This document shows, in pieces, positions 1-7,770 of a stretch of DNA of 64,000 nucleotides; position 1 is the stretch's first letter, and every line of letters starts with the position of its first letter. The notes beneath the pieces were generated by a model that ran no database searches, was not told the DNA's origin, and worked only from the letters and a program-made list of their open reading frames with translations. Origin of the DNA: Pseudarthrobacter sp. NIBRBAC000502770 (lineage in GTDB: Bacteria; Actinomycetota; Actinomycetes; Actinomycetales; Micrococcaceae); NCBI RefSeq assembly GCF_006517815.1, contig NZ_CP041198.1:2170001-2234000 (forward strand). Direction: 5' to 3'. Position numbers and translations under genes: made by a program.

Positions 1-659
1 TCAACAGCCGCGAACGAGGTCTGGCGGCGGCCCTGGTTGTCGAACGGGCTGATCCGGACCAGGCGATGGGTCCCTGCTTCAACACTGAGGGTGCCGTAAG
101 CATAGGGCGCCTTGACCTCAAACGTGGCCGATTTCAGCCCGGCTTCCTCGGCGTACGAGGTGTCCATGACGGTGGTGGGGTAACCGTGCCGCTCGGCCCA
201 CCGGAGGTACATGCGCATCAGCATTTCGGCGAAATCTGCCGCGTCGACACCGCCCGCTCCCGCACGGATGGACACCACGGCTTCGCGCTCGTCATATTCT
301 CCGGACAACAGGGTGACCACTTCCAGGTCCTTGAGGGCCTTCTTGATGGATTCGAGTTCGGCAGCGGCCTCCCCCATCGAGGCGGCGTCGTCCTCGTCCT
401 GGCCCAGTTCCACCAGGACTTCGAGATCGTCGATACGCGAGGCCAGGTTGGTGAGGCGTTCCAGCTCGGACTGTCGGTGGGAGAGACGGGAGGTGATCTT
501 CTGCGCCGCTGCGGGGTCGTCCCACAGGTCCGGCTCCCCTGCCCGCTCGCTGAGTTCGGCGATGTCTTCACGGAGTGCATCAACGTCGGAGACGCGTTCG
601 ATGGACTCGTAGGTGGCGCGGAGGGCGCGGATTTCAGCAGAAAAATCAATATTGGCCAT
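1..659 (-). CDS. prfB: Peptide chain release factor 2 (RF2), 5' part, cut by window edge
   Basis: RF2 reads UGA and UAA stop codons and triggers peptide release on the ribosome. The minus-strand frame starts at ATG 659 with [14 protein letters not shown] and runs open off the left edge, giving about 219 residues. Visible family signatures are the N-terminal helical domain, the [19 protein letters not shown] segment and the start of the codon-recognition region ([10 protein letters not shown], ending QTSFAA). The GGQ catalytic loop would lie beyond the edge. The usual in-frame UGA frameshift site near codon 25 is absent, as is common in high-GC actinobacteria. The gene lies downstream of the Tad genes on the same strand. 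Confidence 0.97.
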   Translation of the reverse strand, partial: MANIDFSAEIRALRATYESIERVSDVDALREDIAELSERAGEPDLWDDPAAAQKITSRLSHRQSELERLTNLASRIDDLEVLVELGQDEDDAASMGEAAAELESIKKALKDLEVVTLLSGEYDEREAVVSIRAGAGGVDAADFAEMLMRMYLRWAERHGYPTTVMDTSYAEEAGLKSATFEVKAPYAYGTLSVEAGTHRLVRISPFDNQGRRQTSFAAV

Positions 660-706
660 GGTGGTTTAACCCTACGCTATCGCCGAATCCTGCCCGTTCC
701 GGTGTC

Positions 707-1153
707 CTAACGGGTCAACCGCGAGCGCGCGGTTGACGTTGCCTCGATGGCGATCCCGTCAGGAATGAGGAAGTTCACCACCGGCGGGTGGACGGCGGCC
801 GTGAGGACAACGACGGCGGTGGAACCGTCCGGCGTTCCCGTCGCCCCGGTGACCGCAAGGCTGGAGAAACGCTGCGAAGCGGGACTTCTTGCAACGAAGT
901 CTGCCGCGACGTTCCGGACGCGTGCCGGGTTGAGGACAGCAGAGGGGCTGCCGCCTTGCGTTGAGACTTCGCCAAGGGTGTAGCTGCCGGCAGCGGCAAG
1001 CGATGCACCGTCTGCCAAGGACAGCAGGCGTTTGTGCTCCAGGTAAACGGAGGAAATGCCGATGACCACCGTCGCCACCAGGAGTGCGATGAGCACGTAG
1101 CCGAGGATCATGACCATCAGCTGGCCATCCTGGTCCGGTTCCCGGCGGTTCAT
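707..1153 (-). CDS. TadG-like Tad-domain pilus assembly protein
   Basis: 148-residue protein with the Tad-type start DGQLMVMILGYVLIALLVA, a single N-terminal membrane helix at about residues 12-33, followed by an extracytoplasmic domain. Such proteins accompany Flp/Tad pilus systems and are thought to help assemble or anchor the pilus at the cell surface. The ATG overlaps the stop of the upstream TadE-like gene by 4 bases (ATGA), so translation is probably coupled. It is the last gene of the left Tad block before prfB. The family call rests on the N-terminal motif and position; the exact role is inferred. Confidence 0.8.
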   Translation of the reverse strand: MNRREPDQDGQLMVMILGYVLIALLVATVVIGISSVYLEHKRLLSLADGASLAAAGSYTLGEVSTQGGSPSAVLNPARVRNVAADFVARSPASQRFSSLAVTGATGTPDGSTAVVVLTAAVHPPVVNFLIPDGIAIEATSTARSRLTR

Positions 1154-1713
1154 CGGTAGCGGCCCACCAGCTGGGAAGAAGAGGCCTGGACCTCCGTGGC
1201 GGACAACCCCTCGGCAAACGGCATGAAGGGCAGGGGCACGCTGAGACTGACGGTCACCGTTACCGTGCTGCCCGCGGCCTGGCAGTCGGCCGGGCTGCAG
1301 AGGGTGCTCAAGGTGGCCTGGTCCCCCTGGTGGCCGAAGTCGGAGAGTGCAAGTGCCACCGCCTGCTCCGCAGCAGCCTGGGCGCTCCCGGCATCGGGTT
1401 GGGCTACATAGACCTTGGCGGCCTGGTCCGCGGCGCCCACTACGGCGAAGGATCCCCCTTGGATCTGCGCGACAGTTATTACGAAATAAACCAGCGGGAC
1501 CATCAGCAGGAGTGCAAGGAACGTAAACTCGACCACCGCGCTTCCCTGTTCACGGCCCAGGCCAGGCTGACGGCGTTCCGCCCTCCTCACAGGTTCCGGA
1601 GCCTGGATGATGTCCCGGGGCTTCTCCTGGCAAAGTGCCTCTGCAAGGCGGCTCCTGAAGCTTGGCCCCTGCGATCTCCTGAAGCTGGCCGGTTCAGGGC
1701 TGGACGGCAGCAT
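1150..1713 (-). CDS. TadE-like minor pilin
   Basis: 187 residues. Residues about 56-80 hold the TadE signature, with EQGSAVVEF followed by a hydrophobic stretch resembling a prepilin cleavage and assembly segment. The rest is an extracytoplasmic domain with two cysteines near residues 138-143. The N-terminal leader of about 55 residues before the motif is unusually long. A good Shine-Dalgarno (GGAGG, 9 bases upstream) nevertheless supports the ATG at 1713; a GTG at 1590 is the alternative. The start lies 20 bases inside the preceding TadE-like gene, suggesting coupling. Probably a minor pilin of the Tad system. Confidence 0.8.
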   Translation of the reverse strand: MLPSSPEPASFRRSQGPSFRSRLAEALCQEKPRDIIQAPEPVRRAERRQPGLGREQGSAVVEFTFLALLLMVPLVYFVITVAQIQGGSFAVVGAADQAAKVYVAQPDAGSAQAAAEQAVALALSDFGHQGDQATLSTLCSPADCQAAGSTVTVTVSLSVPLPFMPFAEGLSATEVQASSSQLVGRYR

Positions 1714-2110
1714 GCCCCTTCACCTCCAGCATGTCCCTCGGTCCGATCAGGCCAATAACAGGCATTGGGGACCGGACCGTGACCTCCAGGGTACGCATGC
1801 CTTGGAACTGTACTTCCCTGGTACTGACCTGCTCAGCGAAGCCAGGGTTGAGGGCCATGCTGATGAGGCCGCGTGTCCGTTCTTCAGCATCGTTGGCGTT
1901 GCGGTCTGCGAGTGTCCCGTATCTCGCTCCGGATGCGGCGGCGTCAATGAGTGTGTTTCTGACGTGCAGGACCAGTATCAGTTGGAGTATCGCCAGGAAG
2001 AACATCGTCAGCAGCCCACCCACCAGGACAAAGTCCACAACGGCTGATCCCTGCTCGGCTGCCCGGGCCGCACCCTGCTGCTCCTGCGGCCATGGGGCGG
2101 ACCTGCCCAT
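1694..2110 (-). CDS. TadE-like minor pilin
   Basis: 138 residues with the TadE signature EQGSAVVDFVLVGGLLTMFF at about residues 19-38, followed by a periplasm-facing domain. It is paralogous in layout to the next gene, which carries EQGSAVVEF. Such paired TadE-like proteins are standard in actinobacterial Tad loci, where they act as minor pilins or pilus-anchoring subunits. It begins 3 bases after the stop of the split small pilin-like gene. In the uninterrupted locus it would be translated as part of one tadA-B-C-pilin-E-E-G operon; the prophage now separates it from tadABC. Confidence 0.85.
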   Translation of the reverse strand: MGRSAPWPQEQQGAARAAEQGSAVVDFVLVGGLLTMFFLAILQLILVLHVRNTLIDAAASGARYGTLADRNANDAEERTRGLISMALNPGFAEQVSTREVQFQGMRTLEVTVRSPMPVIGLIGPRDMLEVKGHAAVQP

Positions 2111-2113
2111 GGT

Positions 2114-2206
2114 TCAGTTTCCTACCTTGTCCATCGCCTGGTTGAACATGGCTTCCAGTGCGGGACCCGCAAGCGCCAGAAGGGCTGCCACCAACACCGC
2201 GGACAT
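2114..2206 (-). pseudogene. 3' fragment of split Tad-locus small pilin-like gene
   Basis: Minus-strand reading gives MSAVLVAALLALAGPALEA then about 11 more residues to TGA at 2114: 30 codons, mostly a membrane helix. It lacks its own promoter and N-terminus. The missing 5' part lies 38 kb away at 40550-40750 on the same strand. Joining the two at the shared CTC codon gives an uninterrupted 98-residue protein whose centre reads GDVPGWVMITLMSAVLVAAL. I recall this arrangement from small pilin-like proteins placed between tadC and tadE in actinobacteria; the recollection was not verified. Prophage integration broke it. Confidence 0.85.
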
Positions 2207-2224
2207 GAGTGTGACTAGGTCCTG
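2194..2224. other. attL, left prophage-host junction
   Basis: On the minus strand the junction reads GGACCTAGTCACA-CTC-ATGTCC; the core CTC is at 2207-2209. To its left (lower coordinates) is the pilin 3' end, to its right is phage DNA. The same CTC lies at 40547-40549 at the other end. The phage side matches, as a partial inverted repeat, the phage side of attR, as expected for a serine-integrase attP. Confidence 0.75.
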
Positions 2225-2295
2225 TTGTCACCCTGGCCTCGCGCCACGCTTCCCGCTCGACTTCCCCTTCATCTATTTCTGTTTCTGGCTGACCG

Positions 2296-3135
2296 TTATG
2301 AGCCGGCATCGGCCTCAACTCTGCGAAGTACCTGCTCAGCACGTCGAATCCATCCCCTCATAACTTTGGGATGCCGCTGTTCTTCCATTAGCGATAAGCC
2401 CTCCTTGACGAGCTCGATGTCCTCCTCTCCGAGCTGGTTTCCCTCCAGCACGAGCCCGAACTGATTGAGCAGAGCCCGCACTTCTTGCCTGGTCCCTTCG
2501 GCCACCGCAGCCATGGGTTCCGCGCCAGGAGTCCTCAAGCGGCGTTCAACAAGGTCTATCTTTCGCGCAAGGCTCTCGACTAGCTGCAGGAGCATTTGTT
2601 CCGTTGAGCTTCCAGAGCTTTCTACCCGTTGCTGTGCGGTCCACGTTCGGAAGGCTGCCGCGACCGGGTTCATCATGTCCTTGAATTCGGGAGCGAGGTC
2701 AGGGGCCAATGCCTTGGCCTTGAGCTGGCTTACGGCCTTTTTCACCTCGTCCGGCATCAGACCGAATTTGAGTGCACGCATGTCTTTGATGTCGAATGGC
2801 GATGAGTCCTTGTCCCCATCCATAATCACTACAGGCTTGTCCATCGCGTGGGCCAGAGCGAGTTCGTAGAAGACGTTAGGGTTGCGGCCGGTTATGTCGG
2901 CAACGCAGATGTCTGCGTTGAGAATAGAACTGAGCATGGCCGCAGTGATCGCATATGGCGAGTCGTGAGCATCGGCGCGCTCCACCTCAAACTCAGGCGC
3001 CGGCAGTGCCGCTTGAACTATGAATTCCAAAAACAAGTCTGCGTGTCTCCGAACTTGGCTCCCATCAGCGCCGATGGGAGAGATTACAAAGACCTTTTTC
3101 GGCTGGTCCTTGGTGGGCGCGTTTGAATCGGGCAA
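2296..3135 (-). CDS. TIR/nucleoside-deoxyribosyltransferase-like effector, prophage cargo
   Basis: 279 residues from TTG 3135, chosen because GGGAGAG lies 6 bases upstream and earlier in-frame sequence overlaps the integrase. Residues 14-22 read KVFVISPIG and residues 79-96 read ADITGRNPNVFYELALAH, followed by KPVV. This pairing marks the Rossmann-like superfamily joining nucleoside 2-deoxyribosyltransferases and TIR-like domains; Glu91 is the candidate catalytic residue. The C-terminal half is charged and helical, probably coiled coil. Members of this superfamily often cleave nucleotides or NAD in antiphage defence. Lying between attL and the integrase, it is a typical accessory cargo gene. 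The defence role is inference; a nucleotide-salvage enzyme is the alternative. Confidence 0.7.
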   Translation of the reverse strand: MPDSNAPTKDQPKKVFVISPIGADGSQVRRHADLFLEFIVQAALPAPEFEVERADAHDSPYAITAAMLSSILNADICVADITGRNPNVFYELALAHAMDKPVVIMDGDKDSSPFDIKDMRALKFGLMPDEVKKAVSQLKAKALAPDLAPEFKDMMNPVAAAFRTWTAQQRVESSGSSTEQMLLQLVESLARKIDLVERRLRTPGAEPMAAVAEGTRQEVRALLNQFGLVLEGNQLGEEDIELVKEGLSLMEEQRHPKVMRGWIRRAEQVLRRVEADAGS

Positions 3136-3203
3136 GGCAAACTCTCCCTGATCAAAGATAGAAGGCGAACTCCCCCATCCTAAGAGCCAGCGAAAGCCCT
3201 GAA

Positions 3204-4646
3204 TTACCAGAGTGGGCGGACAGTGACTTTGGCGCGTGGGCGGCCTGGTGCAATTTCCACGAAGTCGATGAGTCGGGAGAGAAGGTCCCGCCGCATATCG
3301 ACGGGAAGAAGGTGCCAGTCCTCCACGAGTCCGGGCAGGAGGTCGATGGGGGGCTTCGCGACTGCGACCTGGGCCGAGGCGAGGGCACTCTCCGCGTCTT
3401 GCTTCTGCTTTTGGAGGTCGTCCCTCAGTCGGGTGTAGGAGTCCTGTGGAACAGTGCCGTCCAGCATCTTCAGGGTGAGCTGATCCAGGCGCCCGTCCAG
3501 CTTCTCGATCTGCTTTGCCAGTCCTATTGTCTTCTCGGCGTCGGCGGAGGTCTTCTTGACCATCTTTGCGGCGGCCGCGCCCTCGGCGTTCAGATCCTCG
3601 GCCCAATCGGCGAGCTGCTCGAGGAGGATTCGTTCGACGTAGTCCACCATGACGTAACCGCCTGTGTGTGCGCGCTTCTCGGCTGCTGCTTTGCATCGGT
3701 ATTTGGGTGTTTGCGCGGTGCCGAATAGGCCGGCGTTCATCCTTGCCCCGCAGGAGCATCGGATGAGGCCGGACAGAAGGTAGACGGAGCGCTCGCTACG
3801 CCGGTTGACCCTTCGGCTTTCGCGGCGTGCGAGGTACTCGGCCCATTGCTCGGGCGTGATGACTGGTGCATGGATTCCGGGCAGGCGCTCGCCGTGTCGA
3901 GTGATAAAGCCTGCGCCGAAGCCCTGGTCCATGATTCGACGGATTGTCCGCGCCGACCACAGCCCGTCCTTGGATATGCCGTAGCCAGTGGAGGGGCGTG
4001 TGGGTCCGTCGTTGAGGAATTGGACGAGGCTGTAGACGGACTGGCCGGAGAGGTAACGTGTGTAGAGCTCGGCGAGGATCGGCCCTTGGACAGGGTCGGG
4101 GGTGAAGCCTTTCTCTTTGTCGTATTGGTACCCGTAGCGGGGCTTTCCGTTCGCTGGCTTGCCCTGCTTCACTCGTCGTTCGTGGGCGTCTTTCCAGGAC
4201 TCCCCCATGCGTTCAGATTCGAAGGCCGCCAGTTCCGCGAGCATGCCGCGGGCGAACCGCCCGGACGAGGTGGTGGTGTCCATCGGTTCGGTGGCCGACT
4301 CCAGCCGGCCGCCGACGCCCTCGACACGGTCCACGGCAATGACCCAGTCCTTGCGGTTCCTGGCCACTCGGCTGAGCTTCCACACAACGAGGACGTCCGC
4401 GGTGCCGGCTTCGATCATGGCGACGGCCTGTTCGACTTGGCGGCGCTTCCAGAACTGCCCGGACAGGTCGAGGTCCGTGAGGGTTTCCACGACTTCGTAG
4501 CCGCTCTGCTGGCAGTGCCGCTCGATGGCGGCGAGCTGCAGCTCTGGGCTGATCATTCCGTCGCGCTCTCTGGATACCCGGACATAGGCAACGGCGCGGA
4601 CGGCTTTATCTGGGACAGCGCGCAGCTGCCCTCGGGAAGCACTCAT
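3204..4646 (-). CDS. Large serine recombinase, phage integrase
   Basis: 480 residues. The N-terminal resolvase domain (about 17-160) carries AVAYVRVSRERDG with nucleophile Ser25, and an Arg-rich active-site segment (WKLSRVARNRKDW) follows. A recombinase domain covers about 165-285; a zinc ribbon has Cys297, Cys299 and Cys318; a long coiled coil follows at about 370-430. This is the domain order of unidirectional large serine integrases such as phiC31. The start at ATG 4646 has AAGGG upstream; the longer frame would overlap the preceding gene. It should catalyse attP x attB recombination, and excision would need a separate directionality factor, not identified here. Confidence 0.96.
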   Translation of the reverse strand: MSASRGQLRAVPDKAVRAVAYVRVSRERDGMISPELQLAAIERHCQQSGYEVVETLTDLDLSGQFWKRRQVEQAVAMIEAGTADVLVVWKLSRVARNRKDWVIAVDRVEGVGGRLESATEPMDTTTSSGRFARGMLAELAAFESERMGESWKDAHERRVKQGKPANGKPRYGYQYDKEKGFTPDPVQGPILAELYTRYLSGQSVYSLVQFLNDGPTRPSTGYGISKDGLWSARTIRRIMDQGFGAGFITRHGERLPGIHAPVITPEQWAEYLARRESRRVNRRSERSVYLLSGLIRCSCGARMNAGLFGTAQTPKYRCKAAAEKRAHTGGYVMVDYVERILLEQLADWAEDLNAEGAAAAKMVKKTSADAEKTIGLAKQIEKLDGRLDQLTLKMLDGTVPQDSYTRLRDDLQKQKQDAESALASAQVAVAKPPIDLLPGLVEDWHLLPVDMRRDLLSRLIDFVEIAPGRPRAKVTVRPLW

Positions 4647-4686
4647 CAAAAGATCCCTTAGGGGTAGAACAGAAGAAGGTGTGCTG

Positions 4687-5106
4687 CTAAGCAGCTGCGG
4701 ATGCCCGCACCAGCTCTTCAATAGCCTGGCGCTCGCTGTCGCTTAGTGCGTCGATATAGTGCTCGACAACGTCGGGAAGAACACCTAGGCGGTGGGCCAT
4801 GGCGACGGCGTTGTTATCCACGAGGATAGCGTCAACGAAGTCTTGTTTCGAGATCAGCCGGACGGCTGCCCAGTAGTTGGCATCGCGCTCGGACCGGGGT
4901 GTGGTTCCTTCGTGGCGGTAGGCGGCGTGGCCCAGTTCGTGCATGAGGGTGCACAGTAGTTGGGTCGGGGCCAGGCCTCGTTTGAGTGTGATGACGTGCA
5001 GGTCCGCGTCGTAGGTGCCCCAAAGGCCATCGGGCACCCAGCCGTACCGGACATGGACGCCGAGGGCCCGGACGTATGCCTCAGGCGTCTTCGGCATCCT
5101 GATCAT
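4687..5106 (-). CDS. ImmA/IrrE-family metallopeptidase
   Basis: 139 residues. HELGH at about residues 56-60 is the zinc-binding catalytic motif, with acidic residues (SERDAN) about 14 residues later. In ICEBs1 and related elements, ImmA cleaves the partner repressor to induce the element after DNA damage. The gene overlaps the end of the upstream repressor-like gene by 26 bases and precedes the integrase, forming a repressor-protease-integrase operon. ATG 5106 was chosen because GGGGGAA lies 6 bases upstream. Control of lysogeny through repressor cleavage is inferred from family and position. Confidence 0.85.
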   Translation of the reverse strand: MIRMPKTPEAYVRALGVHVRYGWVPDGLWGTYDADLHVITLKRGLAPTQLLCTLMHELGHAAYRHEGTTPRSERDANYWAAVRLISKQDFVDAILVDNNAVAMAHRLGVLPDVVEHYIDALSDSERQAIEELVRASAAA

Positions 5107-5704
5107 GTGCAATTCCCCCGTGCGCCGGCTTCGCGGCTAAATCGTAGTGCTCAGCCTGGTGAAGGCGGTCTATCGCATCATCATCGAGGGGTGTGACATT
5201 CTCTGCGGAAGCGTCCTCAGATGTCTTCTGTCCAGGGACAGCGTTACGGCGCTTGCCACGCTCACGGCTGGTCCGCATGGCATCGGCGTAGTCGTGCACG
5301 ATCCGGTTTCGTTCTTCGCGAATGTCGTCACGTTCTGGCTGGAGAGCATCGTCGTCCTTGTTCATATCCACGAGGACCCTCAGCATGTCGATGGCAGCTT
5401 TGCGGGCTTTAGCCGGCAAGTTGTCAACGCCAGGCGGAAGTTCGTCGGCGAATGGCGGACCGGGGACGGGTTGTCCCGCGGCCGTGAACGCGGCCTCATC
5501 TGAAACGCCGGCCAACCAGGCGATCGCTTTGATCGTCTCGTTGGTCGGGGTGGACTTATAGGTACCCTGCCTGATGGCATTGACCGTCGTAGTTGCCAGG
5601 GTGAATCCTTCGCGCTGGGCGAGGAATGCCAATTGGCGTCCAGATGTGTCGTGTCGGGTGATGGCGACTTCCACCAGCTCCCGAAGACTCTTGGGCTTGT
5701 TCAC
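5081..5704 (-). CDS. Putative immunity repressor, HTH_3-like N-terminus
   Basis: 207 residues from GTG 5704, with GGAAGAG upstream. The N-terminal 70 residues resemble a helix-turn-helix (SLRELVEVAI, SGRQLAFLA, TTTVNAIRQGTY, then NETIKAIAWLAGVSDEAAF), as in actinophage immunity repressors. The rest is charged and helical with no recognised catalytic site. It is transcribed away from the early operon from a shared intergenic region containing four GACAAGT copies. Its ImmA-like partner is immediately downstream. It most likely represses the early promoter; the protein-operator match is inferred. Confidence 0.75.
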   Translation of the reverse strand: MNKPKSLRELVEVAITRHDTSGRQLAFLAQREGFTLATTTVNAIRQGTYKSTPTNETIKAIAWLAGVSDEAAFTAAGQPVPGPPFADELPPGVDNLPAKARKAAIDMLRVLVDMNKDDDALQPERDDIREERNRIVHDYADAMRTSRERGKRRNAVPGQKTSEDASAENVTPLDDDAIDRLHQAEHYDLAAKPAHGGIAHDQDAEDA

Positions 5705-5759
5705 GACGGTGACTCTTCCTTCTGGATCGACACTTGGGGAAGTGGCGACAGAACTTTTA

Positions 5760-5856
5760 TGACAAGTGACAAGTACATCTTGGCAGACAACACGCGGATT
5801 CCTTCGCCTATCGTCTTGACAAGTACGCTGCATATGAACCATGCTCTACTTGTCAA
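5760..5856. promoter_or_regulatory. Divergent operator region with four TGACAAGT-type sites
   Basis: TGACAAGTGACAAGTA at 5760-5775 is a tandem direct repeat. TTGACAAGTA at 5816-5825 and TACTTGTCAA at 5847-5856 form a perfect 10-bp inverted pair with 21 bases between. Each arm contains a -35-like TTGACA or TTGTCA, one per strand. The region separates the repressor gene from the early operon, so these are probable repressor/Cro operators. Confidence 0.75.
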
Positions 5857-5879
5857 AGCGATTACGAGGAAGGCATACT
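5850..5879 (+). promoter_or_regulatory. Putative early rightward promoter
   Basis: TTGTCA (5850-5855), an 18-base spacer and CATACT (5874-5879) resemble a sigma-70 promoter about 50 bases ahead of the first early gene. The -35 element lies inside an operator arm. Confidence 0.5.
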
Positions 5880-5931
5880 GATCATGCGACGCACCAGCCG
5901 CACACTATCGATCGTTCGTAAGGAGACCTGG

Positions 5932-6213
5932 ATGAAGGTCAAGGACCCCGCAGCACTGCGGAGAAAGCGGCTCAACCGCAAGTTCTCCCAGCGCGACCTG
6001 GCGTTCCTCGTACGGCGCTCGCAGAACACGATCCACCTGCTGGAGACCGGTGGGATGAAGACCCTCAGCGAGGATCTCGCCCTACTGATCGCAGCGCGTC
6101 TGGACGTCGAATGGGAGGAGTACTTCGAGTTGGAAGAGCACGAAGTCATGCCCACCGTTACCGATAAACGACGCTCCACTGGTAACTGTGAACCGCGACA
6201 GCTGACTGCATGA
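5932..6213 (+). CDS. HTH regulator, Cro/excisionase candidate
   Basis: 93 residues from ATG 5932, which has AAGGAG six bases upstream. Residues about 5-60 form a Cro/C1-type helix-turn-helix (LRRKRLNRKFSQRDLAFLV, then QNTIHLLETG and LALLIAARLDVEWEEYFEL). It is the first gene of the rightward early operon, opposite the repressor, the classic position for a Cro-like switch protein or a recombination directionality factor. Which of these it is cannot be decided from sequence. Confidence 0.75.
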   Translation: MKVKDPAALRRKRLNRKFSQRDLAFLVRRSQNTIHLLETGGMKTLSEDLALLIAARLDVEWEEYFELEEHEVMPTVTDKRRSTGNCEPRQLTA

Positions 6214-6245
6214 GCGGTAGCCGAAGGAATCAAGAAAACGCAAAA

Positions 6246-6339
6246 GGCGGCCCAGTGCCATTCCGCCAAGAAAGTTCACTGGACCGCCCGTAGAAAATCC
6301 AAGAGCCAGGCCCACCGCTGGAGGGGGTAGCCCGGCTCT
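6246..6339. other. Two tandem leader hairpins in early operon
   Basis: GGCGGCCCAGTG (6246-6257) pairs with CACTGGACCGCC (6277-6288), one mismatch in 12. AGAGCCAGGC (6302-6311) pairs with GCCCGGCTCT (6330-6339), one mismatch in 10. Both lie in the 149-base gene-free stretch between the first two early genes and lack U tracts. They may be attenuators, processing sites or protein-binding elements. Confidence 0.5.
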
Positions 6340-6362
6340 CGAATCAGAAAAGAGCATATCAA

Positions 6363-6587
6363 ATGCCTGTTCGTGGTCTCCGAACACTGCCCCCTGAAGC
6401 ACAACCACATATCGCCGCTGCCGGCCGCGTCCTCGCCCAGGCAACGGCACTGCTCAACTCGATGACTCCTGAAGAGATCGCCGAGGCTGCTTACACGCCC
6501 GGCGGTCCTTCCAAGGATCAGTTGCTCCTGCTCGCCAAGGCCCGCCAGCTGCGCGGATCGCGGCGCTCGCTGGAGGTTGCGTCGTGA
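6363..6587 (+). CDS. Small hypothetical early phage protein
   Basis: 74 residues, mostly helical and alanine-rich with a basic C-terminus (AKARQLRGSRRSLEV). No recognised domain. The MTPEEIAEAAYTPGGPSKDQL segment is reminiscent of small phage regulators, but this is not diagnostic. Its stop overlaps the next GTG start by 4 bases, placing it in the early operon. Confidence 0.6.
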   Translation: MPVRGLRTLPPEAQPHIAAAGRVLAQATALLNSMTPEEIAEAAYTPGGPSKDQLLLLAKARQLRGSRRSLEVAS

Positions 6588-7345
6588 GCACGAGATACGA
6601 CACCGGTGGCCGCGACCTCGACGGCACCCTGTACGACGCCTCCTTCGAGTGCGAGGATTGCGGCCTCTCGCTGTCCTGGCCGGTCACCGAAGGCATCCCC
6701 GCGGCGCAGGACCCCATTGCCGCACCCATGCTCGCGATCATCGCGGAGCACGAGGACGGCGGCTGCCCGGCGCAGCAGCTCCAGCAGGAGCGGCTACGAC
6801 AGTTCCCGAAGGACCTGTACTTCGCCGCCGAAGACCACGCGGTCGGCCCGGCGGCCCTGTCCGGTAGCGAGATCGACGTCATCAGAAGCCGGCGCCTCGC
6901 CGACTACCGCCGTGCCTGCACGTTGCTGGAGGATCTGCAGTCAGCGTCCAAGCCCCTCAGGGCATTCGACCGGAACGGCAACATCGGCATGGCTGCCGCC
7001 AACCTCATGGACACCGCGCTCGCCGCTCATAAGGCCTTGCGGAACCTCACGCTGGATGTAGCGGGCGCGGAGCAGCGCTTCCGTGAACAGTCGAGCATCC
7101 GGGAGCTGCCGGCTCCCCCACAAGCCCCGGTAGAAGATCAGCCACTCCCCCAGGCTGAGCCGGCTACCGGCCCCCTGCCGGCGGCCGTCGAGCCAACCCC
7201 CCAGGCCTCGACGGCTGCCGGTCCCAAGCCCGGGCCGCACCTCGCAACTGTCGCAGTATTCAACCCAGCTGTCTCCGCGAAAGAGCAGCTGTCTGCATTC
7301 GACCGTGTCGTGGACGCCCGGCGCCAGCGCGCCGTAGGGCTGTGA
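6584..7345 (+). CDS. Hypothetical phage protein with N-terminal Cys cluster
   Basis: 253 residues from GTG 6584, overlapping the preceding stop by 4 bases. The N-terminus (about residues 20-62) has FECEDCGLSLSW and a later HEDGGC, a possible CxxC...HxxxxC zinc site. The middle is helical; residues about 178-215 are Pro/Ala/Gln-rich and look disordered. No function recognised. The next gene overlaps its end by 4 bases. Confidence 0.7.
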   Translation: MSTRYDTGGRDLDGTLYDASFECEDCGLSLSWPVTEGIPAAQDPIAAPMLAIIAEHEDGGCPAQQLQQERLRQFPKDLYFAAEDHAVGPAALSGSEIDVIRSRRLADYRRACTLLEDLQSASKPLRAFDRNGNIGMAAANLMDTALAAHKALRNLTLDVAGAEQRFREQSSIRELPAPPQAPVEDQPLPQAEPATGPLPAAVEPTPQASTAAGPKPGPHLATVAVFNPAVSAKEQLSAFDRVVDARRQRAVGL

Positions 7346-7770
7346 AGGCGCGCATAAAGCGCTTCGCCATTGTTCATCCTGTAGGCCACCGTCCTTTCAA
7401 GGACCGCGCCGAGCTCCAGTACCGGGACAACAGGGAACTGGCTGAGCAGCTTGCACGCTACTGCCGTTCGAAGTGGCCCATGCCGCAGAAGATCCAGGTC
7501 GATGTCCATGCCGGTCACGTCCTGATCAACGGCGAACATCGTGCCAACTTCTCTATCCACGAGCACCGGGGCATGAGGGCCCCATCCGAGCGGGTCGGCC
7601 GGAATCGCCGCCGCATCTTCCTCTACGCCCCCCTTCTCATCCTCGGCGCGCTGATGTTCCTCGCGGCCACCGCCGACTTCCCCATCATCAACTCCGCGTA
7701 CCTCGCAGGAGTCACCTTCCTAATCGCCGGCGCCGCCGGATTCGTAATTGAGACAGGACAACCAAAATGA
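7342..7770 (+). CDS. Hypothetical phage membrane protein
   Basis: 142 residues from GTG 7342, overlapping both neighbours by 4 bases. The N-terminal 85 residues are soluble and basic. Two membrane helices follow at about 94-110 (IFLYAPLLILGALMFLA) and 117-137. No known family identified. A membrane protein within an early replication-type operon could act in superinfection exclusion or membrane anchoring, but nothing in the sequence proves this. Confidence 0.65.
   Translation: MKARIKRFAIVHPVGHRPFKDRAELQYRDNRELAEQLARYCRSKWPMPQKIQVDVHAGHVLINGEHRANFSIHEHRGMRAPSERVGRNRRRIFLYAPLLILGALMFLAATADFPIINSAYLAGVTFLIAGAAGFVIETGQPK

Noticed and set aside
218..649. 143-codon minus-strand frame inside the prfB region
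   Set aside because: It is in a different frame from the clear RF2 sequence starting at ATG 659.
2211..2220. GACCT as the shared att core
   Set aside because: GACCT occurs near both ends, but joining there puts the host gene out of the GDVPGW frame with a TAG stop; the CTC join restores the full 98-codon frame.
3136..3759. 5' extension of the TIR-like gene frame to 3759
   Set aside because: Runs over the integrase in another frame; TTG 3135 has a well-placed ribosome site.
3846..4661. 271-codon plus-strand frame
   Set aside because: Antisense to the serine integrase and without recognisable protein features.
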